A DNA stretch of 64,000 bases, from assembly GCA_034336665.1 (NCBI GenBank), contig CM067592.1, forward strand, positions 35,157,889-35,221,888, written 5' to 3'. Shown here piece after piece: positions 27,701 through 42,700 of this stretch. Origin of the DNA: Luscinia megarhynchos. Taxonomy: Eukaryota > Chordata > Aves > Passeriformes > Turdidae. Numbering within the stretch: position 1 is the first letter of the stretch; the number at the start of each line of letters is the position of its first letter. The notes under the pieces were generated by a model, which was not told where the DNA came from, did not search any database, and was given only the letters and a program-made list of their open reading frames with translations. The position numbers were made by a program, and so were the translations under genes.

Positions 27701-30700
27701 TGGGAAGAGAATGTCCCTTCAGAAACAAAGAATAGTGTCTTCAGCAAGTCTTCTCCATTCATAAACCACATGAAATGTCATTGTACTACAGAAATTTAAG
27801 TCCATAAAAGGACAACATTGGCAAAAGCTATTCAAAGTTGTATATATCACACATACAGAATTTGTGTGGCAGTAGCATTATTTAAAGGCCCATTGTCTCA
27901 TGGGTAAAGTCTTGCTTCTTTTTCATGCTTTATTAAAGGAGATGTATATGATAGTGTCTTGGGGTCTTCACATTGATTTTCCAGTCCAATAAAAAGCAAA
28001 TGAAACCCTACAACTTTACTGAGAAAAGAATTTATGTCAGAAAAAAAACAAATATCCAAGTCAGAAAGAAGATAATTTAACTCAAGTTTGTTAGATTTCT
28101 GAACAGAAAGCTCTTCAAAGTTTTTCCCATTTCCTGTTTTCGCTTGTTCAGACAACACAAACCACAATAATAAGTATCAATTGCACAACATTTTTAAGCA
28201 GTAAAGGGTTGCATAAATTGCCTCTCATAAAACAGAAAGGCAGCTTGCCACACACATTCCCCAAACAGTCCTTTTTTCACAAATCATTTCAGCTGTAAGG
28301 TAACTGAAATAAAAAGTTGTATTTCAGTACTCCACAGATACAGTGATTATAAGTACAGTAATCCCTTGTGCCATTTTAACAACTGAAAGAAAAAAAAAAA
28401 AGAAGATACAGAAAGTCCAGCAACATGTTCAAAGTAATCCAGGAAGCTACTTCAAAACAACATGAAGCTTAGCTGGAAACCTGCACCCCAAGGGTCAAAA
28501 TAACCCCAGTATTGCTTAACCTGTTCATCAGTTGACTGGGACAAAGAGATGCCTCCTCAGGAGGTCACTGATAGCACAAAGCCGAGAGCAGTGGCCAATA
28601 CCCCAGAGTGCTGTGCAGCCCTTCAGAAAGGCCTTGGAGAGATGAGGGTGATGAGCAGAGAGGTAAAGGCAAATGCAGGGTCCAGAACTGGGGAGGAATA
28701 AGCCCAGGCACCAGCACAGGCTGAGGCTGATCTGCTAGAAAGCTGCTTTGTGGAGAAGGACCTTGGGATCCTAGTGGACAACAAAGTGCCCATGAGCCAG
28801 CAGTGTGCCCTGGTGGCCAAGAAAGCCAGTGGTGTTTTGGGGTGCATTAGGAAGAGCATAGCCAGCAGGGCAAGCCCTCTACTGGCCAGGACTCCTGCCC
28901 CTCTTCTCAGACGTAGTGAAGCCTAGTGAAGTTATTAAAGCGATTGGGGAAGTGGAACACTCCTCATATGAGGAAAGGCTGAGAGAGCTGGGCCTGTTCA
29001 GCCTCTAGAAGAGATGACAGATAGGTGCTCATCATTGTCTGTGAGTATCTGAAGGGAAAGAAGAGGGTGGATCCAGACTCTGGTCAGGGATGCTGAGCAA
29101 CAGGATGAGATGCAATGGGCACAAACTGATGCACAGGAAGCTCCACTTGAACATAAGGAATAGTTTCCTTACTGTGCAGGTGACCAAGCACTGGCACAGG
29201 TCGCCAAGAAAGGTTCTGGAGTCTCCCTGAAGGGAGATATTCAAGAACCATCTGGACACAGTACCGCGCCATGTGCTCTGGGGATGATCTGGCTTGAGCC
29301 GGGAGGTTGGACCAGACGTCCCCCTGTGTTCCCATCAATCCATACCCATTATTTGATTCTGTTTCTGTACATGCATTCTTTGGACCATATTCTGAAATAT
29401 TTTCTACTTTTATGAGATATTTTGATTTTTTTCAATGTGAAGAAAGAAGAAAAAAAAAAAAAGTCTTCCAACACCTGAAAGGCTTGGGCTGCTCTTAATT
29501 ATATAGCCAGTACCAGTATAGGCACAGTACTTTAGCTAAATCACAACATCCCACTCCTAAATTTTAACACTGTAGTTTTACACCTACAGAACTAAGAAAC
29601 AGGTCTTCAATGCTAACCATTGATTAGTTTCCACATTACTATTACACATCCAAAGGAAGAAAGGACTCTTATCTTTCCCTTAATACAAATCTGAGCAGCA
29701 ACTCTTTCTTCAGTGTGCCTTTCTGTCTTACTGTAAACTGGTAGGTTTCACTGCCTTTCCTTCTGGCATCTTTGAGGGCAAGTCAAGGCACCAGAATTAA
29801 AAAGATAAGAGGTAATACACTTCAGATCACTTTTGTAAACAGTAAATGACAGGTGTGGGTGACCCCACCCAAATGATTTGCCACCACACCCAGCGTATAA
29901 GCCCATCAGCTGTTTTTCCACTAAAGCGATCAGCAATTAACTATTTAACAAATTTTTAGTGACAATGTTTAAATGACAGGATTTCCCATTATCGTAGAGG
30001 GAATAATTATATAGCACTGGCAGCAGGACTGGCGTTTCCACCAGAGCAGGTCTGCACTAGCAGCCTCCCTACGCTGTGGATCATCCCACCGCATGCAGGC
30101 AGAGCCCTGCAGCGAGGATGCAGGGCATCGCCAGCAGATGGAATTCTTCCAGTTCAGTGACATCTTCTCCCCAAGGCACATTAACACTCCTCTACTACAG
30201 CTGCACTCACACAAAGGCTTTTGCCCACAGAAAAGGCATTTCTTCCTTCCTCCATGCTTTAAGGCAACGCAAGTCAACCTAAAACGCTGTAGGTTGTACC
30301 ACGTGCAGACCCACTGAAGCGTGAGTACAGCAACACAACAAGCAGCCCACAAACTAAAGAAGCCCTTTTGCTAGTATAACCTTTTATGCATTAGCCTACC
30401 ACATTTTATGTGATATATTATTATGTAACATAGGGTGTATGTATCTCTAAAATATAATTACATATTAGATATATATACTATTCTGTGTATGTTACATATA
30501 TATCGACTCTTTATATTTCTACATAAAAGTATAGATCTTTGGTGCGTTTGCATATATAAAAGAAAAGTGTATTCCAGGGCTTGTTTGAGAACAATTCCCG
30601 TCTCAAACACTTCATAGCCCCCCAAAAAAAAAAACCCAACAAAAAAAGTCAAATAGAAATTAAGCAGAAGACCATGCTTTTAAGGGCCCTTGTATTAATT

Positions 30701-33700
30701 ATGTTATTTGCCTTGTTCTTAACTTAGATAAAATCATGTTGGGTTCTTTTCTTAAGCCAAATTCTGAAGAAATAAGGAATAAACAGCAAAGTTGAAGGCA
30801 ACCAGGAGAAAAGGATTGCCACAATGGAAGAGCCAGACAAGCTTTTATAAAAAAAGATGCCACAGGACAGGAAGAGTAGAGTCAGAGTTGCCACAGAAAA
30901 AATTTATCCTTGCTTGGGAAAACATGTCTCCACCAAAGGACTTCCTAGACTTCAAAATAAAGTAACAAATTCAGAACCACAGTCTAAAAGTCACAGAATG
31001 ACCAGACAAGACAAAGGCTGGTTTTCCAAAACCATTCACATTCCTCTGTCACTGTCGGTCTAAGTTCAAGAACAAAGGTTTTTTTAATTTTAGACAAGTA
31101 CATATTGCCTTCTCTGAGTACTCAGATGCAAGCCTGAAGTCTCTAGAATGAAGCTGTCAGCACACACTGCTTCTGCTCTGCAGAATCTGCCAGCACATTT
31201 CATTTCTGCGGCAACCATAAATTCCTGCTATTACTCACCTTCTAACCTCAAATCTATGTATTTGCCTTTTTAGCTACTGTTAGCATACCACCACCATCCA
31301 ACAACACTTCAAAAGCATGTTCCTACTGCACAGCTGCCAAAAACAACTAGTTCAAGCATGCACCAATTTGGAAATGACTTAGAGATATTACTCTAGAGAG
31401 TTTTACTACTGACGTATGTTTATCTTAAAAAGTATTTATTTTCCTTCCAGGCTCTTATAGTCTCCAGAAATTTAACTCTTGCTGAACATGACAGAAATTA
31501 TTAAATAGCAAGGTTTTTTGATAAATTAAAATCCAGAAGTTAAATAGAAGATTTGAAATTATACTCGCCACCGTTTTGTCCCAGCTACTACTAACTACAA
31601 AAACACTTCAGAGACACCATCAAATGAAAAATATGACAGTCAAAAGAAAAGAATTACACAAATCTTTATTTAGTATTCCAAGCTAAGATCAGAATCTTCT
31701 ATGCTTTCTCTACATTCTATAACAACTTTGAAAACAATTACTTCTCAACTTGTATTTAAGCACTTTTGCTAATTCTTGCTTTTGCTTCCTCACTACTGCT
31801 GCTCGAAAATACTCAATCTGAAGAGCCAGTTAGTGAGTTCATTTAAAAATTGTACTAGATACTGTTTCAGGCAGGTGAGTGTTAATTTCAGGCAATTAAC
31901 TCTTATACAAGATAGCAACCTTGGAAATTCAGCAAACACTCTGAAAAATTCAAAAAGCATGCAGTTACTAGATAACAGAAATTCTGCAACAAACTCTTAT
32001 GAAGAGTTACAGCAAAATATGCTGTACTATGTACTGTGCAAGAGTAAGGAAAGCAAGCTTCTTGTCCACAGAATCTCTACCTCAAGTCTGCTCCTCCATG
32101 AAAAGCACAGTAAGCAGGTTGCTGTTTCCTTGCATATTTCCAATGTTTAAGATTTACAGTACTTGTGTCCCCCTATATCTTCTTCCGCCTGCATCTTCCT
32201 CTACACCTTCCTCCTCTCAGTGACTCCATTGTTGACACTGGCACGTAGTTAGAGGTATATTTTGCCTGTGCAGTCCACACCACACCCATCGAAGCAGTGG
32301 CAATTAGTTAACCTCAGTTTATCAGTGTTTCCTTCTCAAAATCTGTATTGGTTTATTCTTTGCACTACTTTTACTGCAAAGTAGGCCAACCTGCAGCTCT
32401 ACATCGTTCAACATATTAACTCCCAACAACTTTCTCTACTTGAACTCACACTGGGATGGGACAACTCCATGAATATAACCATCCTTTGCCCTTACTCAAC
32501 TAACTTCTTTACATTTCACTTCTCCTCATATGCAGTCCAAGCTGAATTTTTCTTTTGTCTGCACCAGCTAATTCACCCCTCCCACCCAACTCCTTCCTCC
32601 TCTGAACATGCCATATTTCCAACTACTTTCCAGACAAGTACTGAAGGTTACATCACATTCTATCTCAGCCTTCTGAGTCTTTATCTACTCCAATTCCCCC
32701 ACATATCTCACTAAGTATGAAAACAAAGCAGACATTTGTAAGAGAGAAAAAAATTATGTACATCTCTTCATTTTGTCTCCTTTTACTTAATAACTTTGTT
32801 TTTATGAATACTCTATCACCATCTTCAAACAAGGTAAGCTATTCTGCCTATACCCTTGAATCAAGAGAGGTGAGTTGAATCACTTTCTAGAGGAAGTAAT
32901 ACTTTCCTCTAGGATTAAATAACTTACAGTCTGTGCCAGTTACATATATGAATACACACATACACTCTCCAACCACATTCTGCAAATCTTGCTTTCAACT
33001 GCACTATTCCAGCATTTGTATCCAGCTTCAGTCCCTTATACTCTCCCAAAACTACTTTTTCTAAACTAGTCTAGAAAACCAAATCATTTGCAGCCAAGCA
33101 CACAAAATGAATCAACCTTCTATCTAACCCTGAAATCACATATTCCAATTAGAACTTCTTTTGTTCACTATTATCATGCACACACATTTTTCCAAACTTA
33201 CCATTCACCTCTGCTTCAAAACAGACCACCTACAGATGGTCTACAGCATTCCAAGTACCCACGCTACATCCCCAACACCCACTGAGGAAAAAGAAATCTA
33301 GCAAGAGGTACCAACTCACATTTGGTACCTCACATGTTCTCATAAGAATCCACCTTCTCTCTGCATTCACAGTTGCAGCTGCAGATCTTCAGGTTTTAGC
33401 ACCAGCTAACAATATTTTTGTTCAACTGCCCTACTTTCACTCCTTTCCTGAAAGCGCTTCGGCTTCAAAAATCTGTAACTGTATACTTGGTCTCACCTTT
33501 GACTTGAAGTTTAGACACTAGATCTTGATGAGAGCCACCTGAAGTTCTTTGTTTTTCTTTTTGGGCAAGATCCAAGGTGAAGCTTTTTCCATCTACAACA
33601 CATGAAGCCTTGCAAGACAAGGGAGGTCTGGCCTGCAATTCAATTATTTGACTTTTGGATGTAATTTTGCCCCCTCCAGAATGACTGAGAATACCTTCTT

Positions 33701-36700
33701 CTGCAGAAAATTGTCTTGTTTAGATACTACCTTCCTCTAGATTGCTGCTCTAAGATTCTCCATTTCCCATCAGTCCACAGAGAGTGGGTGTGTGGGGCTG
33801 GGGGGTTAAGAGGAAACCAAGTTTGGTTAACATCATTCTTTCATATTTTACACACCTTCTCCCAGATTTTCTCTTTTGAGTTTGTCAAGCTACCAATACA
33901 CATCAATACCACTTTCTTATTTTTCCTCCAAGCTTAGTGGCACCAACAGTAAAAATGTGACCACTGTCTGGGGACTGGTATTTTGAGAATACTGACTATC
34001 ATGCTGACAAATACCTTCTTCCCTTGCTATCTACTTTAAACTGGTAAACTGGTAAGTTGGGAGCCTTCGTATTCTAAAAGTAGCCACCATGAATCCTGGC
34101 ATAACATTAAGGTTTCTATGTGTTCTAAAATCTCAAGCATAACCCAGGATGTTGTTACACAACAGAACTCCTGCTGCCAAAATTCAGTAATTTAGGCTTG
34201 GGGTTATGGAGTTTATGTTAGAAGTGTCTTGTGCTCCCTAGATCTCATTTTATTTAATTTAAAACAACTAGGCAATTTCCCCTCCCTCAGCACATAATGC
34301 AGATCATGGCTGAGAAGGATCTGAAGTAATGCTACAGCTGCTTAGCTCTCCCCTTGCATTAAATTCTGCATTCATTTCTACTCTAGTCTGTATTTCTATT
34401 TTATAATGAAACATACAGCCTAGTTATTTATAGGCTTTCTAAGGATTAACTACACACTCATAAGAATAAACCCTCAAGAGGTTAACCTCATCCTCTTAAG
34501 CTTCACACACTACAATCCCAGAGATAGCTGGCAACCACAGCCAAGAGAGAAAAAATAATCCCACATCTTGCTAATCCTTTAGCCAATCACCTCATGCAAC
34601 AGTGGAGAGGCCTCTTGGAGGCCAACAACTCAATCTGTCTCCGGAGCACTGTCAGTCCAAAAGATACATGTTTCACTAAATCATTAGCAATCCACCTTAA
34701 CAGGAAAAATAAAACATACCTGGCTTCTCAGTGGTATGCCGAAATCACACATCAAAAATGCAGAGCTGAAGAAAGTTTCCAGCTTGCTGCTTGTATTTCT
34801 CATTTGGATATTTGCATATTCTACTCATAAAACTAGTTTACTGATTAGAAAATAAATCTAGTGTTGTTCACACCTAGACATACCAATTTATCTGTCACTT
34901 ATACTCCCTAACATGAGCCTGCTATTTTCTAGGCATATCGCAAGAAAACAACACCACCAAAAAAGAAGAAAACAATGAAACAAAACACAAAAAAACCCAA
35001 GCCACCCACAAAGAAGCGAAAACATCCCTTCAAGTTAAACCATAATAGTCTACTTAATTCTTTCATACCATGATCTAGATTCTTCCTTAACCACAGAAGT
35101 GGACACTGCCTGCAGTTGCAGCAATGCCAAGGAGTTAATTGGGGCACTTATCCTTTTATTTAGGGTTTCTGCTTTGTTCATTATCTATCTAGCAAAATTG
35201 CTACTTCATTCTACTCTAATATAACATTAAATGGTGCTACTTTAAAAAAAAAAAATTGAGAGGAGATCATTTAGCCACACTGCTAGTGTGTAAAAGTAAA
35301 ATCCTTCAAGAACACATAGGGGAAGTGTAAGGCTAGAAGTATGACTGTTAATAACCAAACATCATCCAGGGTTTTTTCCTGAAGTAAGAATTTTAATCAA
35401 CACAGAGGATTAGCACTGCTTGCAAGCTCACTGAGTCCAACAATATTACTTTCTTAAAAATTGTGTCAATTTATTCATTCCGTTTTGTGTGTGCTTAATA
35501 CACACCTATTCCAAAGCCCGATTTTTGATTTTGTAGGCAAATTCTCTGAAAAATCCCAGTCCTGTGAGACTGTAATTCTCTATCCTCATAGTCTGTCCTC
35601 TAATACACTTCCTTCTTTACAACAGGAAATAAAAAATACAAAATATAGCCCAAAATAATTTTGTATTTCAAAATATTATTCCCACTAATTAAAAAGTCTT
35701 AGCTCCCTTCCAAAATTCACACACTGCACAGCAGTAACAGGAATTTCTCTAACTGAATGAAGCCAATTGGGAGACTTGAATCATCTGGTGTCAGGAAACA
35801 ATTTGTCCTTAAGGACAGAAAGGAAGGCGGGGAAAAAAGGCAAATCCTGGCAAAAATGCAAAGTTTTATTTAGTCAAGAGAAACCAGGCAAGTTAGTATC
35901 AGCTAGCAAAATGAAATTTCCCTCCTATCCTCAAGAATTACGATATGCATGTATTTTAGGTAGTGTGACACCAGAAGCCCACAATTGCATCTTCTGTTGT
36001 TACAGATTGGTCCAGCCCATTTGCACCCTGAAAAGAAGTCTGATGATCTTTCATGCCCATAATAGGAGTCTAAACCGTTAAATTACTATATCTTTTCTTA
36101 TCTTGAAAGACACTGCACTTTAGCAGCATGGCCCTTCCATTGTTCTTTACACTAAGTCGGGCCCCTGAACAATACTGACAGCTGCTATCAAACTGTGCCG
36201 TGCTCACCCTTGGTGCAGCTGCTGCTTGTAGGAACAGACAGGCTTCTGATGTGTCCTCCCCTCTGGGGAAAGGGCTCGACACCCTGAGTGCTCAGTGAGG
36301 GGGAGCAAAGGTCCACTGAATTGTCAGCCTGATTTTATGCTATTCAGATTTTCCAGGACATACACCATCCCTTTCAAACAAAACCAAGCATATGTCAGAG
36401 CATGAAACTTATTGTGTGGCACAAGGTAACTATTGATTAATAAGACTGTAAGAGATCACTGGGACATACATCTAATTTTGGCATTATGTAAATGCATGCA
36501 TCTACGTGGTCAACAAATTCTGTACTCAGCATGTTAATCTCCTCACTCAGTTTTGGATGTGTAGGGCATGGCATCATTCAGAAGTCTTTCATAAGACACA
36601 GGAATGTATTTCTTCAGGTAAATCATAGCTAATTATAAAACAAAAACAGCAGAGCCTACTATTCCTGTTTCCAAAGAGCTTCCCTCCCTGCTCCCCCAAA

Positions 36701-39700
36701 AACCCTGAAATTCTCAACTGCATGTGGTACTTGCAGATCCTATGGCTTTTAAGACTGTTGTGCAGACTTTAAAAAGAAATAGATTACATGTCTTGAGATA
36801 GCAAAATTTGGTTTGTCTAACTAGCAGTACTTTCAGGCGAGAAAGAATGTTTAAAAATATATTTTAATATATTTCCTTTCACTGCATAAACTCTTCTTTA
36901 AAACTAGTTCGTAACAAAGGCTTTTCCATTCCATTTTCATCTTTAAGAAGCGATTCATTTTAAAAAAATGCAAGAAAGTACGGTTCTCTAATCTTTGCTA
37001 ATCGAATACCACAAAAGTACATGTGGTGTATTTCAAAGATCAAATCAGGTATTCATAAACTAATTCATTACACGAGCAAAGCATAGAGGAGATTCTGACA
37101 AATACAGATGTAATTGTGTGGGTTTCTAAGATGTGATTAGCAAATCAACTAAGTAACAGTCAAAATTTGATACGAAGGAAAAACAGCACAGATTTGAAGG
37201 GGGGGGTATGTTTATGCAAAGCTAATCTGTCAAGTGTAATAAAGCAGCTTGAATAAAATTTAAGCTGAAAATCCACTGAAGCTCCCCATTTCAGGGAGGA
37301 AAAGCTATTAAAAGGAAATGAAGGTCACCCTACCAGTTTATTTCACCTAATTGACTGCCAATAGCTTACCACAGGCAAACCAACTGCAGATCTGCAATTG
37401 AGAAACTGATGAAAGGAGCATTTTCAAGCTGAGGCTCATTCTTTTAATCCTCCCTCACTCCTATTTTTTTTTCCATCTCCAGTTGGGATGTAATTTTAAG
37501 CACAGATGGATTAACTGGTTCCATTGTCTGTAGACGTCATTGGACTATGGCACTGTTAATCCGTACAGCAGCATGTCTAATTATCATTACAAAGTGTCTG
37601 AGGGAACTATAAAGACCAGCAGGGCATCTTCTCACAAGCAATTAACATAAATTGATAAATGAGTAATTTGAATCCGCTCAAGGCGCTCACATATGAATAA
37701 AATCAGAAAGGACAGGTTCTTGTTTCGGCTACTTCTTTCACTTAGTCAGAAGGGCAGAAAACATGAGAAATATTCCAGACTTAGTGGCAGGGGAAATGAA
37801 CTCATACAGTGGAAGGAATGTATGGTTCAAAAAGTTCATTAATACAAAGCAAATTACTTGTGATTGACAACCAGTCACAAGCAAGTAGTATTAACTTTTT
37901 TAGCATATTTAAAAGCACATTCTTGGTGAAAGGCTATTAGAACACTGTGTCAGACAATTAATACTACTTCAAAAGCAAGTGAAGTTTCTATTCAGTAGCT
38001 TGCTAATTTAAAATTCATGAAAGATTCACAAGAAAGGGAAAGAAAGAAGAATGAATAGTTGTATAAGCTCCAAGAACTCAAGTGTCACAAAAAGCATGAG
38101 GAAAAAGTATCTAGCTCAACTGACATACAATATCCATAAATAAACATGCAACTTTCCTAAAATTAAATTTCTTGCAGAAAAAGTTTTGTTACATGCAGCA
38201 CTGCTGGACAAAATTATGCTCTGACACAGTAAACTACTACCTTTATCTCTGCTAAAATCTGTGTGAAGCAAAAACAGTTTAGCAACACTGGGCATCAAAA
38301 CATATCAGATATCAAAACATTAAGTTTATTTTAAAAACAGCAAAGCAGTAAGATATGAAATCAAGTTATACACACTGTAGGAGGTAGACCTGGAAGGCCA
38401 CGTACCCCGATGATGGCATTCAATTCAGCCATGGTCACTTGTTTGGCACGTTCTACAGCTTGGGCCACTTGTTGCTGATGCTGTTGAAAGAAGGGGTATA
38501 AGGAAGAATTCGTTTTAAGGTATTACCACACCATATCAAAGCAGGATCACAAATACTTGAATAACCAGTTTGTCTGCAGAAGCCCACACTATGCATTGCA
38601 AGACATCTCATGCAGGTAAAAGGTAACAATGCCCTATTTTTCACTTGTCCAAAAAGAAAGATCTGAAGGCAGCCAGCTTATCTCTTACCCTACGTCCCTT
38701 CATTATTAGTTTTCTGGCAAATTAATAATCATTTTTAATTGAGCTAACAAGACAATAATGTCAACTTAAAATTGAAACTAAAGTAAACATTCATAGACTG
38801 TGCCCACACAGCGAAACCAACTGAAATTTCAAACAGTGAAAACTGACCACTGAAATCAAGAATTACAAATATTCTTTGCACAAATGTGGAATTTGAAAAT
38901 AACAAGCTTCAAAATGTAACAGCAGCTGCCCACATGCTAAAATCACAGTCATTCTGAGCAAATGTAGGTTTACAAACTTAAATAGTGTTTTGCATATGAG
39001 CTAAACACTCACCTTTGATATAAATTATGTAAAGAACATCAGAACACTTCACTAGATCTACACTTGACAACTGGATATCTAATAAGCAATCACCATTATT
39101 AGAAATGAAAGCATTTTCTTGTGTTGCTACTATTTTACAGACTTCCACACTCCTCAGGTAATGAATGAGGCTGAGCCATTGTCACTAGTTTGAACTCAGA
39201 TTTGTTAGACCAAATTAGCAGGGGGTTTGCACACTTCAGCTATAACAGATGTTCCTTACACTTGTGTATTGTGATAAAATTAACATCTTAAAACTAGCTA
39301 ATTTGCAAACAGAAAAACAACATAATTGCACTTTAACAGCTGAACAGTTTTACTTACTTCCTGAGACAAAAATGGGATGACTTGTGCACAAATTGTATTC
39401 AATCTCTTCGCGATTTCTGTCTACAGAGGAAAAGATTTTGATTAAAAACTGCATTTTAGGGGGTTGGACACATATTAACTAGGATTATATTAAGTTCAGA
39501 CAGTGAAGAAAGTAACAAAAAATTACCCATTTTTCATATTACTGCAAATATAAATACTAAATATATAAGCCCAGACAAGGAAAGAGATTTTGTTAGCTAC
39601 TCTAGGACATCTGCCATGTCTAAAGCACCTAATCTGTATACACATTTAAGCACAAATCTGGTGCTTGTATATAGTTCATTAATAAGCAGAGCATTTTTGA

Positions 39701-42700
39701 AATCCATTAACTCCAAGATAAAGCCTTTTAAAAGGTGGATTTATTATTACTCAAATTATCAAGCAGCGTAACATTAAGGCAACAGGCGTAGAAGAAAAAT
39801 GCTTCTTTCATGATCAATTTTATCTGCCTATTAGAAGGTAAAATGACAGAAATGTACCATCGGGAATACAAAAGAAATACTAAAACAGAAGTGAGGAAGA
39901 ATGGAGACAAAAAGTACAGACTTCTAAAATCCATATTGAAAGAGAATTGAAATAATGCAAACAAGGAAACAGAATTAGATCAGAAAATGTGATCGTCTAT
40001 AACAGCAAATTTGTGAAACCATGAGCAGCAGGAGAACAAGGTTAGGAACCAATAAAGAATGAAACAATCCTTCAGTGAAATCAACAGAGATTACAGCAGG
40101 ACAAAAAGTTTGAGTTCCACTTTTCAGCTTTATATATTTTGTGCTTCTGTACCTATTTTGACATATCAACCTAAAACTCAATTCCTGGTAGGGTAAAGGG
40201 ATCTTTTTCTCTCATTACTCAGTGTTATCTGTGTTTAGAGCCTTTCAGACCTAAATATCTGCCCATAATTCAGAACCACTATTATACACCTCAAGGTACC
40301 TATACAATTTCCTCAGCCATCCTTAAAAACAACTATTTCAGCCACTCTAGCACAGTGGCACAAAAACAAAATAAGTAATCAGACAAGAACACAGCTTATC
40401 TAAAAGACACCGAAAAGCTCATTCTCTGCTGTACAATTAACCCATTAAGATATTTCTTGGTTAGTTTAGGGTTCATTTTATGTTTCAAGATAGCAAAAAA
40501 AAAAAAAGCACTAACTACTGTGAATCATTACGCCTTCTATGAAATGACATGTATTAAAGCTGAGCAAAGATAAACTCACTTAAGTCAGACTAAAACTGTT
40601 AACTCTCTGCCAAGCCTTTTCCTGAACCTTCCCATAATTCTGAGGTTTTTTTTAAAGACAACACTGTGATATGTTGGTCTTTGTACATCAGTCACATAAT
40701 AATTGGGATACAAAATCCACCCTCTAGTTTTATGTCTCAGAGACAGGTGGTTTTGGATCTAAGTATAATGAGCAACATTTAACACCTCATTCCCAATCTC
40801 TGACAGACACAGGGAAAATACACAATGGCATCAAGACCTGGAAAACTCCTCATCTCTCTTGACATGAAGCACTCCATCTGACCAAAGCCTGATATTTGAC
40901 ACACCCACTCTATAAAGTTTTGCAGAAACTTCCAAAGAAGTTCTTAGATGGTTTCTTCCTAGGATTGAAAGGTTTCCCTTAACTAAGGGCAATGAAGTGA
41001 CAGTTGCTTTACAGGAAATCTTTACCCCATGCAACAAGGTGAACATTTCTCTATTTTCAACTGAAACAGCTGTCATTTCATGGAGTACACAGTGGTCTTT
41101 TCTATCCTGTCTGGGCCACAGCCAGAAAATATTTATAACTCCAGGTTTAACCTTTAGTACTAGTGCTACATGCATAATACCAAAGTCAATACTTGGAAGT
41201 TATCAGCTTATCAGACTTAACTTTTACCAAACCTGTTGGTATTTCTCTGTTAAAGGAAAATAAAAAACCAAGCACATGTTCTAATGGACATTTTTCCATA
41301 TACGTAGTGTATCTCTCCAGAAAGCAGAGTACATCAGCGGTGGAAAGGTAGTCTGTTGCACATCAATCTGTTTGGCTGTTGTTTAGCTAAGATGTTTAGG
41401 ATCCAAGGACTTAATTGCCCTAGACCACTGGGATTAACTTTGTTTTTCAGGCAGAAACAAGTATGAGTCATAGCAGGTGACAAAAGAGGATAGCGAAAGA
41501 ATAAAATAAGAAACTCACTTGGTTCTACCAAAAAGTTCTTTGGACTGTATGGTCTATACAAAAGTCTCCCTATTCTGAGGTAAATGTCCTTATTGTTGCT
41601 ATAAGGAAACAAAATGCAACCCTATTTTTAGTAGGGTCGGTAAAACGTGCAAGTTGTCCATATTGTCGGATTTTTCTGCCCCAAGCCCCAAATATCTGAG
41701 CTACACTGTAATAACATAGCACACATGGCGTCAAACAGTCACAAAAAAATGCAGTATCACGTGCATCAGGTTATAACTGCCTTCCAATGAAGGTCAGTTA
41801 GATGTTTTCTTTAATTCATTTTCTAAAAATGAAGACACAATCAACTTTCCCCTTTCCCACACCAATCTTCTACTAAAATTATTGTCTCGGTACTATCACA
41901 CCTGATTTAGCGCTGGAACAGAAAAAAAGAAGTGTATTCTTCTTAGTTTGTCTTTACCAAAGCTAGGCATCATTGATGACTGTATATGAACAGCAACTTT
42001 AATTCAATTACAGTGCTAGATAAACTTAAATGTACATGCCACAAAGTTTATTTTTTGATTTCTTGCTGTTGTTACAAATGCCAATCAAGAGACATCTACA
42101 TTGAAAACTGGAATGTCTATTCTATCAATCATAAAAAAGTCAAAAAGTCTGCTTGCATTCAAAAGGCAGTTTAAGAGTTTTTATACACATTTTAAGTACT
42201 TAAAATTATTTATCTACTATGCAATTTCATGCACCTCCTGTTTGCTGCCCTTTAATATTAATTAAAAAATAATTTCATTTGCAAACACGTTAAATATTTT
42301 TGTTGTCTAGCAAGCTGTGAAACTTAGGTGGCAACGCATAATTCATGTAATTTTAATGATGAAGAGTTGCAAGAGGTTGCTTTCAGAAAGAATTGAGAAA
42401 AAGGACATTTGTTACTTTAAATGTAAATGCAACTGTTGAATAGACAATGTTCATTTGCTATTTCAGGTGAAATACCCTTGAGTATGCATGTGCACGCGCC
42501 TGTGTGCTGCAAGTGTATACACGTTCATTCTGGAAAGCAAAACTCCTTTCTGAAAGAAGCAAGGACAGTTTCCTTAATCAAGACTAGACATCAGTAACTG
42601 GAGTCATTAGAGTAAGCCCCCAGACTCGGGGCTCATGAATTTGAAAGTCTTAAAATAAAGGTACTTATCTCCTGTTTCTAGAGGCCTTAGAATATAACCT

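Larger units (their letters stand above)
19870..38405 (-). other. TLE1: TLE1 intron 6 (18.5 kb)
   Basis: Large intron holding the CR1 cluster (25.1-29.4 kb), a CpG-containing patch at about 30.0-30.34 kb, a TA-rich stretch at about 30.42-30.56 kb, a G-poor tract at about 32.15-33.3 kb, and a motif-dense candidate enhancer at about 37.24-37.72 kb. No independent gene could be supported. Confidence 0.9.

Noticed and set aside
32469..33285. Ser/His/Thr/Phe-rich plus ORFs in the G-poor tract
   Set aside because: They follow from the C/T-rich composition and show no domain or start/splice context.
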